Shown here in pieces: positions 1-8,532 of a stretch of 64,000 nucleotides of DNA. How positions within the stretch are numbered: the first letter of the stretch is position 1; the number at the start of each line of letters is the position of its first letter. The notes under the pieces were generated by a model. It was not told the origin of the DNA, ran no database searches, and saw only the letters and a program-made list of their open reading frames with translations. A program made the position numbers and the translations under genes. Origin of the DNA: Pleurocapsa minor HA4230-MV1 (GTDB taxonomy: Bacteria; Cyanobacteriota; Cyanobacteriia; Cyanobacteriales; Xenococcaceae). Where the stretch lies: positions 310,001 through 374,000 of the forward strand of contig JAHHHZ010000017.1 of the NCBI GenBank assembly GCA_019359095.1. The letters are read 5' to 3'.

Positions 1-2
1 GT

Positions 3-197
3 GAGTGTCGATCAATTTTCAATGTCCTTTTGCCGATGCCTAATTTTACAATTTTGCTTTTTGCTGGACGGCGCAGCGATCTGGTGCAATCGCTTGAAGT
101 CATCAAAGCTAATAGCGATCGAGAATTTTTGGTCAACTGGATCTTTTTTTTTGCACTGACATTTTTATTGTCCCAATTTTTTTCCGATAAAAAGTAG
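3..197 (+). CDS. C-terminal end of an unidentified membrane-anchored protein (5' truncated by window edge)
   Basis: An open frame runs from the window edge to TAG at 195-197 (64 codons). The translation contains LLFAGRRSDLVQSLEVIKAN and then a hydrophobic stretch (EFLVNWIFFFALTFLL) before a short charged tail, as expected for a protein ending in a transmembrane helix. I do not recognise the family. It has the same strand as scyB but is separated from it by about 500 bp, so it is probably a different transcription unit. Confidence 0.5.
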   Translation, partial: ECRSIFNVLLPMPNFTILLFAGRRSDLVQSLEVIKANSDREFLVNWIFFFALTFLLSQFFSDKK

Positions 198-698
198 AGC
201 TTAATAGAATCAAATATGCTTGAATTTCGGTAAAAACACGGTTAAATTACACCAGCTTATTTATCGATCTACGTAAATTTAACTAAAAATTGTTTAGTCG
301 TTCACCTAAAAAATTTTCACTTCGTCAACAAATAGTTAATTGGTAGAGCTTGTTGCATCCTGTTATCTTTTTTTAAAGAAGCGTATGTTTTTTGAGACTT
401 GTCTTAGAAAGCAACAGTGATATCTCTATTGGATTTTACTCGCAAACTACTGCACCGATAAAACTTTAAAGAATTGAAATTAGACATAAAAGATCAAGTC
501 AAGCTGACTTTACTCAAGGAAATCGAAATAGGAAGTAGATTTTGTTGACGGCGAAAAATAGTGAACTACAGCTGGTTTTTTGTCAATTCAATTTTCGATA
601 GCTTCAATTTCTTTATTGATAGCGACTAGTAAACTTAATTTTAATGAATACTAACAACAGCCAAGTGTCAGCTAAGTCAGGTGTAGCAGGAGAGCAAA
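198..698. other. 501-bp intergenic region upstream of scyB
   Basis: A+T-rich spacer without a convincing ORF. It must contain the promoter of the scy genes. A ribosome-binding site AGGAG at 688-692 sits six bases before the GTG start of scyB and decides that start. I see no clear operator. Confidence 0.6.
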
Positions 699-1754
699 GT
701 GGAGCTTTTTGAAACTGTTACACAAATGGGTCACGAACAAGTTCTTTTTTGCCACAACCCAGAACAAAATTTAAAGGCAATAATTGCGATTCACGACGCT
801 AGCTTGGGTTCGGCAATGGGAGCAACTCGTTTGTGGCCCTATGCTAATGAAGCTGATGCACTGCGAGACGTTCTCCGCCTTAGTCGTGGTATGACATATA
901 AGGCAGCCTGTGCCAATATTCCCGTTGGTGGTGCTAAAGCCGTAATTATTGCCGATCCGAAAGCTAAAACCAGTGAGCTTTTGAGAGCATATGGACGCTT
1001 TGTTGACAGCTTAAACGGACGTTTTATCACTGGACAAGATGTAAATCTTGTTCCCCAGGACGTGCGGGAAATTAGTCAGGAAACCAAGCATATTGTTGGA
1101 GTAACCGAGAAATCTGGAGGGCCTGCTTTTATAACAGCACAGGGAGTCTTATTTGGCATCAAAGCTGCGGTAGAGTTTAGCTCAAATAAAAAACTTAACG
1201 AGCTGAAAATTGCCGTTCAAGGATTAGGAAATGTTGGTAGTAATCTATGCAAGCTTCTCTCTGAAAATGGGGTAACTCTTTTTGTCACTGACATTAATCC
1301 TGAAAAAACGGCAGAAATTGAGCGTCTTTACGGAGCTACAGTTGTAGACCCCGATCAGATTTATAGTCTCGATGTTGATATTTTTTCTCCCTGTGCTTTG
1401 GGAGCAACTTTAAACGATTCAACAATTCCTTTGCTCAAAGCCTCAATCGTTGCTGGTGCTGCTAATAATCAGCTTGAAAACGAACAGCTACATAGCAAAC
1501 TCCTTAAATCCAGAGGAATTTTTTATTGTCCCGACTACGTGATTAATGCTGGAGGCTTGATCGACGTTTACAACGAAATGATTGGCTACGAAGAAGAGAA
1601 AGTATTTAAGCACCTAAACGGCATTTATGACACCTTGCTAGAAATATTTAGCATTGCCAAGCAACAAGACATAACTAATTTTGAGGCTGCTCAAAAATTA
1701 GCAGAGCAGCGCATCAAAAAAGCGCGATCGCAAAAGGCGACAAAAGAACACTAA
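699..1754 (+). CDS. scyB: ScyB, leucine-dehydrogenase-like enzyme of scytonemin biosynthesis
   Basis: Member of the Glu/Leu/Phe/Val dehydrogenase family, 351 aa from a GTG start. The two active-site lysines align with LeuDH numbering: K68 in MTYKAA and K80 in VGGAKAV. The Rossmann motif GLGNVG is at about residues 175-180. In scytonemin synthesis ScyB oxidatively deaminates tryptophan to indole-3-pyruvate with NAD, and ScyA then couples this to p-hydroxyphenylpyruvate (family knowledge). Assignment to ScyB rather than an amino-acid catabolic dehydrogenase rests on the immediate neighbour scyC, 15 bp downstream, and the ebo genes. The partner scyA is not present in the window. Confidence 0.9.
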   Translation: MELFETVTQMGHEQVLFCHNPEQNLKAIIAIHDASLGSAMGATRLWPYANEADALRDVLRLSRGMTYKAACANIPVGGAKAVIIADPKAKTSELLRAYGRFVDSLNGRFITGQDVNLVPQDVREISQETKHIVGVTEKSGGPAFITAQGVLFGIKAAVEFSSNKKLNELKIAVQGLGNVGSNLCKLLSENGVTLFVTDINPEKTAEIERLYGATVVDPDQIYSLDVDIFSPCALGATLNDSTIPLLKASIVAGAANNQLENEQLHSKLLKSRGIFYCPDYVINAGGLIDVYNEMIGYEEEKVFKHLNGIYDTLLEIFSIAKQQDITNFEAAQKLAEQRIKKARSQKATKEH

Positions 1755-1769
1755 CGAAAGGATAGATTA

Positions 1770-2741
1770 ATGGAAGAAAATACTTTTGCTACATCTGCGT
1801 ATATTGCCACTTCTGCCACAACGGCTTTTGACTATCTTTGTAGCTTAGAAAATCTTGACGACTGGACTCTTTATAGTCGCATGATCGAGAAAATCGATGA
1901 AGATACGTGGTTAGGCACTGCCTCTGGTTATCAAAACAATCTTTACTACCACGTAAAGAGAGTAGAAACCCCATTCTTGCGCGGAATCGAGTGGCACTGC
2001 GGGGTTGAATACCAAAAATACTTTCAGGTTTATCCTGTTTTTCTTTTTACCCCAGACTACATTGACCCAGGAACAGACGAACAGGGAGTTTATTTTCACT
2101 GGCTCAGTTTTGTCGACCCCAAACGGCGATCGCCAATGATTATGCAGGGGATTGAAACTGTCCACACTTCTGAATGTCGCTCTTTAAAAGCGATTTTGGA
2201 ACGCAACGCTGGCAAAACCGAAGCTACCCAAGGGCGCTATCGAATCGATACTGACACTATCTATATTGATGCTCCAATTGAGCTGGGTTTTGAATACCTA
2301 CAAGATCTGCGCAACATGGAAGACTGGGCGCATCTTTTACGCGCTAACGGCGAGATTGCGCCAAATTCGGGCAGTTTTCTGGACGAGTACAACCAAAAGG
2401 TAGAAGTTAGCCTGCGGATTAACGACCTCAATAACTACTACCTAATCGAGCAAAACTTTTATTACCCCGACGACGATTTTACTCAGCGTTGTCCAACTAT
2501 TATCATTCCTTGCTCCTACGCTTTCGGCGACCCAGATGCTAGGGGGTTTATCCAGCATCGGATTACCTTCTGGCCCGTTCACCAATCTCTGCGTCGTGGC
2601 AAGCTACAAATTCAGGACTATGGGGCTGAAAGCATGAACGTTAAGCGATTATTGGAAGCTAAAGCAGGCAACACCAAGACGTTTGATCGAGGAATGAGCT
2701 ACAAACCTGCTAATTTGGAAGCGATCGCAGCCTCCGTCTAA
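1770..2741 (+). CDS. scyC: ScyC, scytonemin biosynthesis cyclase
   Basis: 323 aa, ATG preceded by AAGGA. ScyC carries out the cyclisation/decarboxylation that forms the tricyclic monomer of scytonemin (known for the Nostoc ScyC). The protein shows an internal two-fold repeat. Residues 12-40 (ATSATTAFDYLCSLENLDDW) resemble residues of the second half (YIDAPIELGFEYLQDLRNMEDW), which fits two tandem START/SRPBCC-like halves. It is close behind scyB and certainly co-transcribed with it. Length agrees with known ScyC. Confidence 0.92.
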   Translation: MEENTFATSAYIATSATTAFDYLCSLENLDDWTLYSRMIEKIDEDTWLGTASGYQNNLYYHVKRVETPFLRGIEWHCGVEYQKYFQVYPVFLFTPDYIDPGTDEQGVYFHWLSFVDPKRRSPMIMQGIETVHTSECRSLKAILERNAGKTEATQGRYRIDTDTIYIDAPIELGFEYLQDLRNMEDWAHLLRANGEIAPNSGSFLDEYNQKVEVSLRINDLNNYYLIEQNFYYPDDDFTQRCPTIIIPCSYAFGDPDARGFIQHRITFWPVHQSLRRGKLQIQDYGAESMNVKRLLEAKAGNTKTFDRGMSYKPANLEAIAASV

Positions 2742-2980
2742 AGCTAGTTTAAACTCACGAGATTGCAAAACGCGCATCCAGACGGAAATCGCCAATATTA
2801 TGGCTTTGCGTCAAGATGAGTGGGAACTTTATCTATTCACATTATTTTTTACTACGTAAGCAATGCAACTTCAGCAAATGATTTACTTAGGTTTTCTCAA
2901 GCCGAATTGAATCAATAAAAACATTATTAGCGATTATCCCTTATATCCAGATGCGACATCAAGGCTTTTCGTTAACCGTG

Positions 2981-3068
2981 AAAATGAAACTTTGAAGGAA
3001 CAAACTCCCCCAATACTCCCCCAATAAATAAAATGGACGAAACTTTGAACGAACAGACTCCCCCAGTA
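2981..3068 (+). repeat. Tandem duplication of the start region of the ScyD/E-like gene
   Basis: A 30-bp block at 2986-3015 recurs at 3039-3068 with three mismatches (GAAACTTTGAASGAACARAC followed by TCCCCCARTA). Both copies follow AAAATG, but the upstream copy lacks four bases, so its ATG runs into TGA after three codons. The genuine start at 3033 encodes the downstream copy (DETLNEQTPP). The upstream copy encodes NETLKEQTPP in its own frame, which ends at a TAA at about 3025. Confidence 0.75.
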
Positions 3069-6000
3069 GATGCAGCCCCTGGTAACGAGGACGTAACATC
3101 TAGCCTCCCAGCCCAATATTCTGAAGGCAACGCGGGCTTTTTTAACCGCCAGAACGAGGCTGTCCCAACTGCCGTTACGGTCGGCCCTGACGGCGCGCTC
3201 TATGCCTCTGAGTTGAGCGCGTTGCCCTACCCTGAAGGCTACGCTAACGTGGTGCGGATCGACAATCCAGAGGGTGATGCTAGTTATGATGGAGAGACTC
3301 CAGGCGGTGTTAGCCAGACCTATGCCAGTGGCTTTGAGCAAATTAATGGTCTAACGTTTGACGAGGAGGGGGCGCTTTATGTCCTTGAATACGTAAACGG
3401 TAGCACCGTATACGACCCGTCGCTCCCAGTTGAAGAGTTGCCAGCGAGTCGTTTGATTAGGGTCGATCCAGATGGCACGCGTCAGCAGATATCTGGTGAG
3501 GAGCTGCGCTTCGGCAATTATGTGTTCGCCCATGAAGGCAAGATTTATACCGCAATTAACAACGGCGACATCGACAAGGGGCAGGTGCTTGCATACGAAC
3601 AAAACCCTGAGACTGGTGAATGGTCGCACGAAGTCGTTGCCGAAAATCTGAATAATCCGCGTGGCATGGACATCGGCCCCGACGGTAACCTTTACGTTCT
3701 TGAGGTAGGCAAAGGAACGCCAGCAGACGACCCAAACGTTGACGACGCGCTAAGCGTTGAATTTATTCCTGGTTTGGTTAGCCAGCGCGCTGGGTACACC
3801 GCTGCGATTAGCCGAATTGACCTTGAAAATGGTGGTCAAGAGCGAATTTACGAGGGTTTACCTTCTACTGTTGAATACAACCCAAACACTGGCGAGGATC
3901 GCATTGTATCCATTGGTTCCAACGGCATGGCGATCGGCGACGATGGTACGGTGTGGATTTCCTCTGGTGGCGGTCTGTCGGATGAAAGCGCTGATGCGTT
4001 AGGCGAGTTCGGCGAAGGTTTGCGCGGCGTACTGAAGCTTGATGGTTTGTTCGGCGAAGATCCTTCGCAGGCGACCTGGACTCCAGCATTTGATTCGGTG
4101 CAATACGCAGGTGAGAATGGGCCTGATGGCGCAACCACACTGTTCAACACCCAGAGCAATTTGAACGATATTGAGGTTGGCCCCGACGGCAATCTTTATA
4201 CCGTCGATGCAGCACGCAATGTAATGTACGGTCTTAGCCCAGACGGTCAAGAAGTAGAAAGTGTCACCGTGCTGCAAAAGACTCCGCCAGTACTGACTCC
4301 AGCACAATATGCCTTAGTTAAAGAGGCGGGCGGTGACCCAACTGCTGACTACAGCGTCGAGATCTCCGAACGTACATTTAAAGGCGAGAACGATTTACCC
4401 GATACGCCAGGCAGGCAGCAAGCGCTAGCGAACGAGGCTGTGGCTTCAACCGAGGGCGGCACAAATGGTGAGATACCACCTGAAGGAAGCAATGGTGAAG
4501 CGCCTAGTTCTCCTCCCCAGCAGGACATTCCCTTAGAAGAATCTGCTAATGGCAATGGCGAACCCCCTCTACGGGGTGAGGATGCTGCGGTCGGTACCAC
4601 TTTGGGCGAGGGGCAAGAGGCTGGCAACACTGAAACCCTCGTAGCTACAACGGCGGACGACTTACCAACAGAGGTACCAGGTCTTGACCAAACAACGCCT
4701 CCTCCAGAGGGTTTAGACGCAAACCAATTCGATCCACTCAATCCTGGTTTGGTGCCTGGTGTCGAACAAAGTGTACTGACTCCTGGCCCAATCGATCCGA
4801 CTAAGCCTGCTATAACTGAGGGTAATCCGTTTGCTGAGTACTTCGATCCGTTTTTCGGTGTGTATTCACCAGCGGAGGGAGAAGAACCCGTGCTGCCAGA
4901 CGGAGAAGATGGCTACAAAGTTGACGACCTGTTCGTGTTCGGCGATCGCCTGACTGAAAATGGTGGTGAGTTTGGCAAGAACGCTGTAGCCCAAAGTACG
5001 GGCGCTAACCCTCCTTACGATGAGGCTCCCTACTCACCTGACGGCAGCTTCACAGACGGCGAGAACTGGACTACATACCTGGCAAGTATTCTCGGCGTTG
5101 AGAACGAGGGAGAGCAAGACACTAATTTCAGCTATCTTGACGCTACTGCTCGTGAATTAGAGAACCCTACCGATCCGTTTGGCGAGGCAACAGAGTTAAA
5201 TAGCTTCGCTGGTCAAATCGATACCTTCAAGCAAACCTATGGCACGTTCACCGAAGACGACTTAGTGGCCGTCAATTTTGGCGGCAACGATCTAACCTTG
5301 CCTCCAGAGGAAGGCGTTACACCAGAGCAGGCAGCCCAGCAGTCAATCCAGGCTACTGTTGACGGCATTGCCAGCCTGCAAGAATTAGGTGCCGAGAACT
5401 TTTTGGTCGGACTTGTCCCGCCAGTTGAGCTAGCGCCAATCTTCAATGAGCAGGATTTTTTAGACCTTCTTGGTGTCCAGCCTGGTTTCTTCGAGCCAAT
5501 AGTAGAAAGCTACAACCAGGCGTTGACGGCTGCACTAGATACTTACGAGGCAGAATCGGGCGCGAACATCGAAATTCTAGATACCAATGCTCTGTTTGAC
5601 GATATTGCTGCCGAGCCTGGATCATACGGCTTCACCAACGTGGAAGAGCCGGTATTGAGCAGCAAGACACCAGTGACTGGAGAACCCATAGCCTACAATC
5701 CTGACATTGTGGGACAAGATCCAGCGGTACAACACTCGACACTGTTCCTCGACCCATACTTCCATCCAACTGCGCTCGGTCACTCGATTGTCGCCGAGAC
5801 GGCACGGGACGAACTGCTTAATTTGGGCGAAGATATTAGTGGATCGACATCTGAAGCAACAGGAATGACCGTTGGGCTTTACGATGCGGACACAGACACC
5901 TTAATCGCGCCTCTGAAAAATGGTACACAAATTCAGGCGAGTGAAGTTGCTGGTAAGAATTTGACAGTTGCTGCCTCAGTTCCAGAAGATAGTGCTTATT

Positions 6001-6221
6001 TTGAACAGGTGGAGAGCGTGTTCTTAAATTTAAATGATGGTCAGGTTACTCGAACAGAAAATGCCGAACCCTACGCTATATTTGGTGGCAATAATGGGGA
6101 CTATTTTAACGGAGGAGTTGATTTGCAGGGAGAACATACCATTGCTTTCGATATGTATTCCGAAGATGAACTCGGTGGCGAAATGCTTGGCAGCATGAGT
6201 GTAGACTTCTCAATTGTCTAA
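3033..6221 (+). CDS. ScyD/ScyE-family beta-propeller fused to a GDSL/SGNH-like domain
   Basis: 1062 aa. Residues about 40-445 are a ScyD/ScyE-type NHL-like propeller with repeated VGPDGALY, IGPDGNLYV and VGPDGNLYTV blades. Residues about 465-620 are a Pro/Gly/Glu-rich linker. Residues about 628-930 resemble the cyanobacterial GDSL (SGNH) esterase domain: block I FGDRL at 636-640, the block III-like GGND at 750-753, and DPYFHPT with D907 and H911. The block I nucleophile Ser is Arg (R639), and the usual Asp-x-x-His spacing is one residue longer, so hydrolase activity is doubtful. About 120 C-terminal residues form a further domain of unknown role. ScyD and ScyE are secreted or periplasmic assembly factors whose exact role is unsettled. 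No N-terminal signal peptide is visible. The gene is richer in G+C than its neighbours: 35 of 60 bases at 4021-4080, against 21 of 60 at 6601-6660 in eboA. Confidence 0.82.
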   Translation: MDETLNEQTPPVDAAPGNEDVTSSLPAQYSEGNAGFFNRQNEAVPTAVTVGPDGALYASELSALPYPEGYANVVRIDNPEGDASYDGETPGGVSQTYASGFEQINGLTFDEEGALYVLEYVNGSTVYDPSLPVEELPASRLIRVDPDGTRQQISGEELRFGNYVFAHEGKIYTAINNGDIDKGQVLAYEQNPETGEWSHEVVAENLNNPRGMDIGPDGNLYVLEVGKGTPADDPNVDDALSVEFIPGLVSQRAGYTAAISRIDLENGGQERIYEGLPSTVEYNPNTGEDRIVSIGSNGMAIGDDGTVWISSGGGLSDESADALGEFGEGLRGVLKLDGLFGEDPSQATWTPAFDSVQYAGENGPDGATTLFNTQSNLNDIEVGPDGNLYTVDAARNVMYGLSPDGQEVESVTVLQKTPPVLTPAQYALVKEAGGDPTADYSVEISERTFKGENDLPDTPGRQQALANEAVASTEGGTNGEIPPEGSNGEAPSSPPQQDIPLEESANGNGEPPLRGEDAAVGTTLGEGQEAGNTETLVATTADDLPTEVPGLDQTTPPPEGLDANQFDPLNPGLVPGVEQSVLTPGPIDPTKPAITEGNPFAEYFDPFFGVYSPAEGEEPVLPDGEDGYKVDDLFVFGDRLTENGGEFGKNAVAQSTGANPPYDEAPYSPDGSFTDGENWTTYLASILGVENEGEQDTNFSYLDATARELENPTDPFGEATELNSFAGQIDTFKQTYGTFTEDDLVAVNFGGNDLTLPPEEGVTPEQAAQQSIQATVDGIASLQELGAENFLVGLVPPVELAPIFNEQDFLDLLGVQPGFFEPIVESYNQALTAALDTYEAESGANIEILDTNALFDDIAAEPGSYGFTNVEEPVLSSKTPVTGEPIAYNPDIVGQDPAVQHSTLFLDPYFHPTALGHSIVAETARDELLNLGEDISGSTSEATGMTVGLYDADTDTLIAPLKNGTQIQASEVAGKNLTVAASVPEDSAYFEQVESVFLNLNDGQVTRTENAEPYAIFGGNNGDYFNGGVDLQGEHTIAFDMYSEDELGGEMLGSMSVDFSIV

Positions 6222-6397
6222 GTATCCTTTGGTTCGACAGAAAAACTATCGGTACTGAGACTATAGATAAGTAATTAATAATATCTAAAATATCTTTTGA
6301 CGAAGGCGATCGCCATATTACAGTTGCGATCGCCACACATTTTCTCAATAGTCACAAGTATCAAACCCAATCGCAATTATTCATCAAAGTTAGTCAA

Positions 6398-7149
6398 ATG
6401 GTCAATAATCTTACCTCCAAAAGTAATCAAGTATTTGTTCTTTTGTCTGACTGGATTTCACGGCAATTAGACTCACAGCGTTTAAGTTGGTTACAACAAA
6501 AGCAGCAGCAAATAGCTTCTGATTCATCTGGACGTGCTTTTTTTTTGCTTATAGTGCTGTGTCTCGTTTTATAGGCAAGGAAAATCTCCAGTTAGAAGAA
6601 ACAGATCTTCAAGAATTAGCCAACCAGAATATTGGTTGGTTTCCACAATATTGGACTATAGATCGAGCGGTTCGTATTTGGCTGCTGTTATCTCTTAATT
6701 TAGATAACCAACAATATTTAGCTGTAATAAAACAGCTTTTGAATACTGGTGATGTAAGAGAGTTAACAGCACTCTATCAAGCCTTACCTTTTTTACCCAA
6801 TCCCGAACGGTATTATCATATTGCGACTGAAGGAGTCCGTAGCAATATGACAGACGTATTCAATGCTATTGCTCTATACAACTTTTATCCCGCTGCATAT
6901 TTTGACGAACTTGCTTGGAATCAAATGATACTCAAAGCTTTGTTTGTGGGTAGTCCTTTAGCTAAAATTCAAGGGCTAGAGCAACGCGCTAATGTCACTT
7001 TAGCCACAATGTTAATCGATTATGCCCGCGAACGTGTGTCAGCTAACAGATCGGTGTCTCCAGAACTCTGGCAAATTGTAAGTCGATTTGCCGATACTGC
7101 ATTCTTGGCAGACTGGGAAAAATTGCCGATTGAGTCAGAGTTAATTTAG
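6398..7149 (+). CDS. eboA: EboA, interrupted by a frameshift at a T9 run
   Basis: EboA is the first protein of the ebo operon, which supports delivery of scytonemin precursors to the periplasm; its molecular role is unknown. Reading from ATG 6398 gives MVNNLTSKSNQVFVLLSDWI and on to SSGRAFF, then the frame is lost at nine T (6538-6546) and stops at 6572-6574. The downstream frame continues directly with AYSAVSRFIGKENLQL through to TAG 7147-7149. One extra T would join the halves into an EboA of about 250 aa. The downstream half alone could start only at GTG 6559, which has no ribosome-binding site and would lack about 50 residues. Either the gene is broken, the run is a sequencing error, or RNA polymerase slippage restores the frame. 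Confidence 0.8.
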
Positions 7150-7312
7150 AGGATGTCTGAGAACTCAATTCTGTTGTGCTTAGACCCTAGTAGATCCCCC
7201 CTAGCCCCCCTTAACAAGGGGGGAATCGGAATCAAAGTCCCCCTTAACAAGGGGGATTTAGGGGGATCTACCCACTGCAAACAGAGCAATTAGACTTTTC
7301 AGATATCCTCTT
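7149..7312. mobile_element. MITE-like long palindrome between eboA and eboB
   Basis: About 164 bp forming one long imperfect inverted repeat. The outer arms are GAGGATGTCTGAGAA (7149) and TTTTCAGATATCCTC (7298-7312). The core arms, AGATCCCCC...CCCCTTAACAAGG and CCTTAACAAGGGGGATTTAGGGGGATCT, fold on each other. It has no ORF and starts in the last base of the eboA stop codon. This is typical of non-autonomous elements common in cyanobacterial genomes. Confidence 0.75.
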
Positions 7313-7355
7313 AGAACCAGGCTGAAGTAAAAAACTACTTTTAAATATTAACTAA

Positions 7356-8264
7356 ATGATGTTTATCGACCCTCACATTCACATGACATCGCGTACTACC
7401 GATGACTATCAAGCAATGGCGAAAGCGGGAATAGTAGCGATAATTGAGCCAGCTTTTTGGTTGGGACAACCTCGTACCAGCGCAGATAGTTATAAAGATT
7501 ATTTAAGTTCCCTAGTCGGTTGGGAAAGATTTCGCGCCAGCCAGTTTGGCATTAAACATTACTGCACTATTGGTTTGAACTCGAAAGAAGCTAATAACGA
7601 GGTATTAGCAGAAGCAGTGATGGAGTTACTACCTCTTTATGCTTGCAAAGAGGGCGTAGTAGCTATAGGAGAAATTGGTTATGACGACATGACTCCAGCC
7701 GAAGATAAATATTTCCGCCTCCAATTAGAATTAGCGAAAGAATTAGATTTACCCGTAATGATTCATACCCCCCATCGGGATAAAAAATCGGGTACGTCTC
7801 GTAGCATGGATGTCTGTATAGAACATGGTTTAAAACCAGAGCAAGTAATTGTCGATCACAACAACGAAGAAACCGTTCGAGAAGTATTAGATCGAGGTTT
7901 TTGGGCAGCATTCACTATTTATCCTCAAACTAAAATGGGTAATGAAAGGATGGTGGAAGTAGTGCGAAATTATGGTTGCGATCGCATTATTGTCGATAGT
8001 AGTGCTGATTGGGGTGTTAGCGATCCTTTGGCAGTGCCTAAAACTGCTCGATTAATGCAAAAAAGAGGTATTCCCGAAGCTCAAATTAAAGCTGTTTGCT
8101 ATCAAAATGCTTTAGCTGCATACGGTCAAAGCGGTCAAATCAAAGAAAGTGATTGGTTAGAGCGAGAATTAATCGATCGCCGCCAACTTTATAGTGGCAA
8201 TTCTGTATTAAGAGGACAAGAACCTCTAGTTGAATCAATTCTAGAATCAGTCGTTATTGTTTAA
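7356..8264 (+). CDS. eboB: EboB, TatD-family metal-dependent hydrolase
   Basis: 302 aa TIM-barrel amidohydrolase of the TatD family. Metal ligands are visible as H7/H9 in DPHIHM, His in MIHTPH, DHNNEE and the Asp of VDSSADWG. In the ebo operon its substrate is not established. The gene begins with two consecutive ATGs. It is separated from eboA by a MITE and from eboC by another repeat, so polycistronic transcription through the cluster would have to read strong hairpins. Confidence 0.88.
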   Translation: MMFIDPHIHMTSRTTDDYQAMAKAGIVAIIEPAFWLGQPRTSADSYKDYLSSLVGWERFRASQFGIKHYCTIGLNSKEANNEVLAEAVMELLPLYACKEGVVAIGEIGYDDMTPAEDKYFRLQLELAKELDLPVMIHTPHRDKKSGTSRSMDVCIEHGLKPEQVIVDHNNEETVREVLDRGFWAAFTIYPQTKMGNERMVEVVRNYGCDRIIVDSSADWGVSDPLAVPKTARLMQKRGIPEAQIKAVCYQNALAAYGQSGQIKESDWLERELIDRRQLYSGNSVLRGQEPLVESILESVVIV

Positions 8265-8324
8265 CCAAGAACTCCAGCAAAATCAATCGCAGCTATTTTA
8301 TTTGCAGTTAAATAGAACCTATCA

Positions 8325-8472
8325 TATGAAGTCCGTTTAAACAATTTCAATTAAAACTCGCGCAAAGACGCTAAGACGCTAAGACGTTGATCCCGCTTAG
8401 TTTGGGGCCCTAAAGGACTAGCTTCGCGTCGCAAAGATTTTATTAAAAGTAATTAAGCGGACTTGATATTAC
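8325..8472. mobile_element. MITE family A, copy 1 (eboB-eboC spacer)
   Basis: About 148 bp bounded by imperfect terminal inverted repeats ATGAAGTCCGTTTA (left) and TAAGCGGACTTGAT (right). The interior holds AATTAAAACTCGCG, AAGACGCTAAGACGCTAAGACG, a CCTAAAGGACTAGCTTCGCG module and CAAAGATTTTATTA. The same element occurs at 48788-49016 and 52542-52688. Confidence 0.75.
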
Positions 8473-8493
8473 CCATTACCCATTACCCATTAC
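8468..8493. repeat. Heptamer tandem repeat (ATTACCC)
   Basis: Three perfect copies of ATTACCC followed by ATTAC, immediately after the MITE. It belongs to the class of short tandemly repeated repetitive sequences found in many cyanobacteria. Confidence 0.8.
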
Positions 8494-8532
8494 TTCGATA
8501 AATCAATGTATCTACTCAATTAAAACCAACTT

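Noticed and set aside
839-1030. Minus-strand ORF inside scyB
   Set aside because: Shadow of scyB; no family and no ribosome-binding site.
3848-4741. Several minus-strand ORFs (about 90-130 aa) under the ScyD/E-like gene
   Set aside because: They arise from the G+C-rich codon use of the real gene and show low-complexity Ser/Pro/Arg translations without domains.
6559-7149. EboA starting at GTG 6559 as a complete protein
   Set aside because: No ribosome-binding site, and the upstream frame encodes the family N-terminus; a frameshift explains it better.
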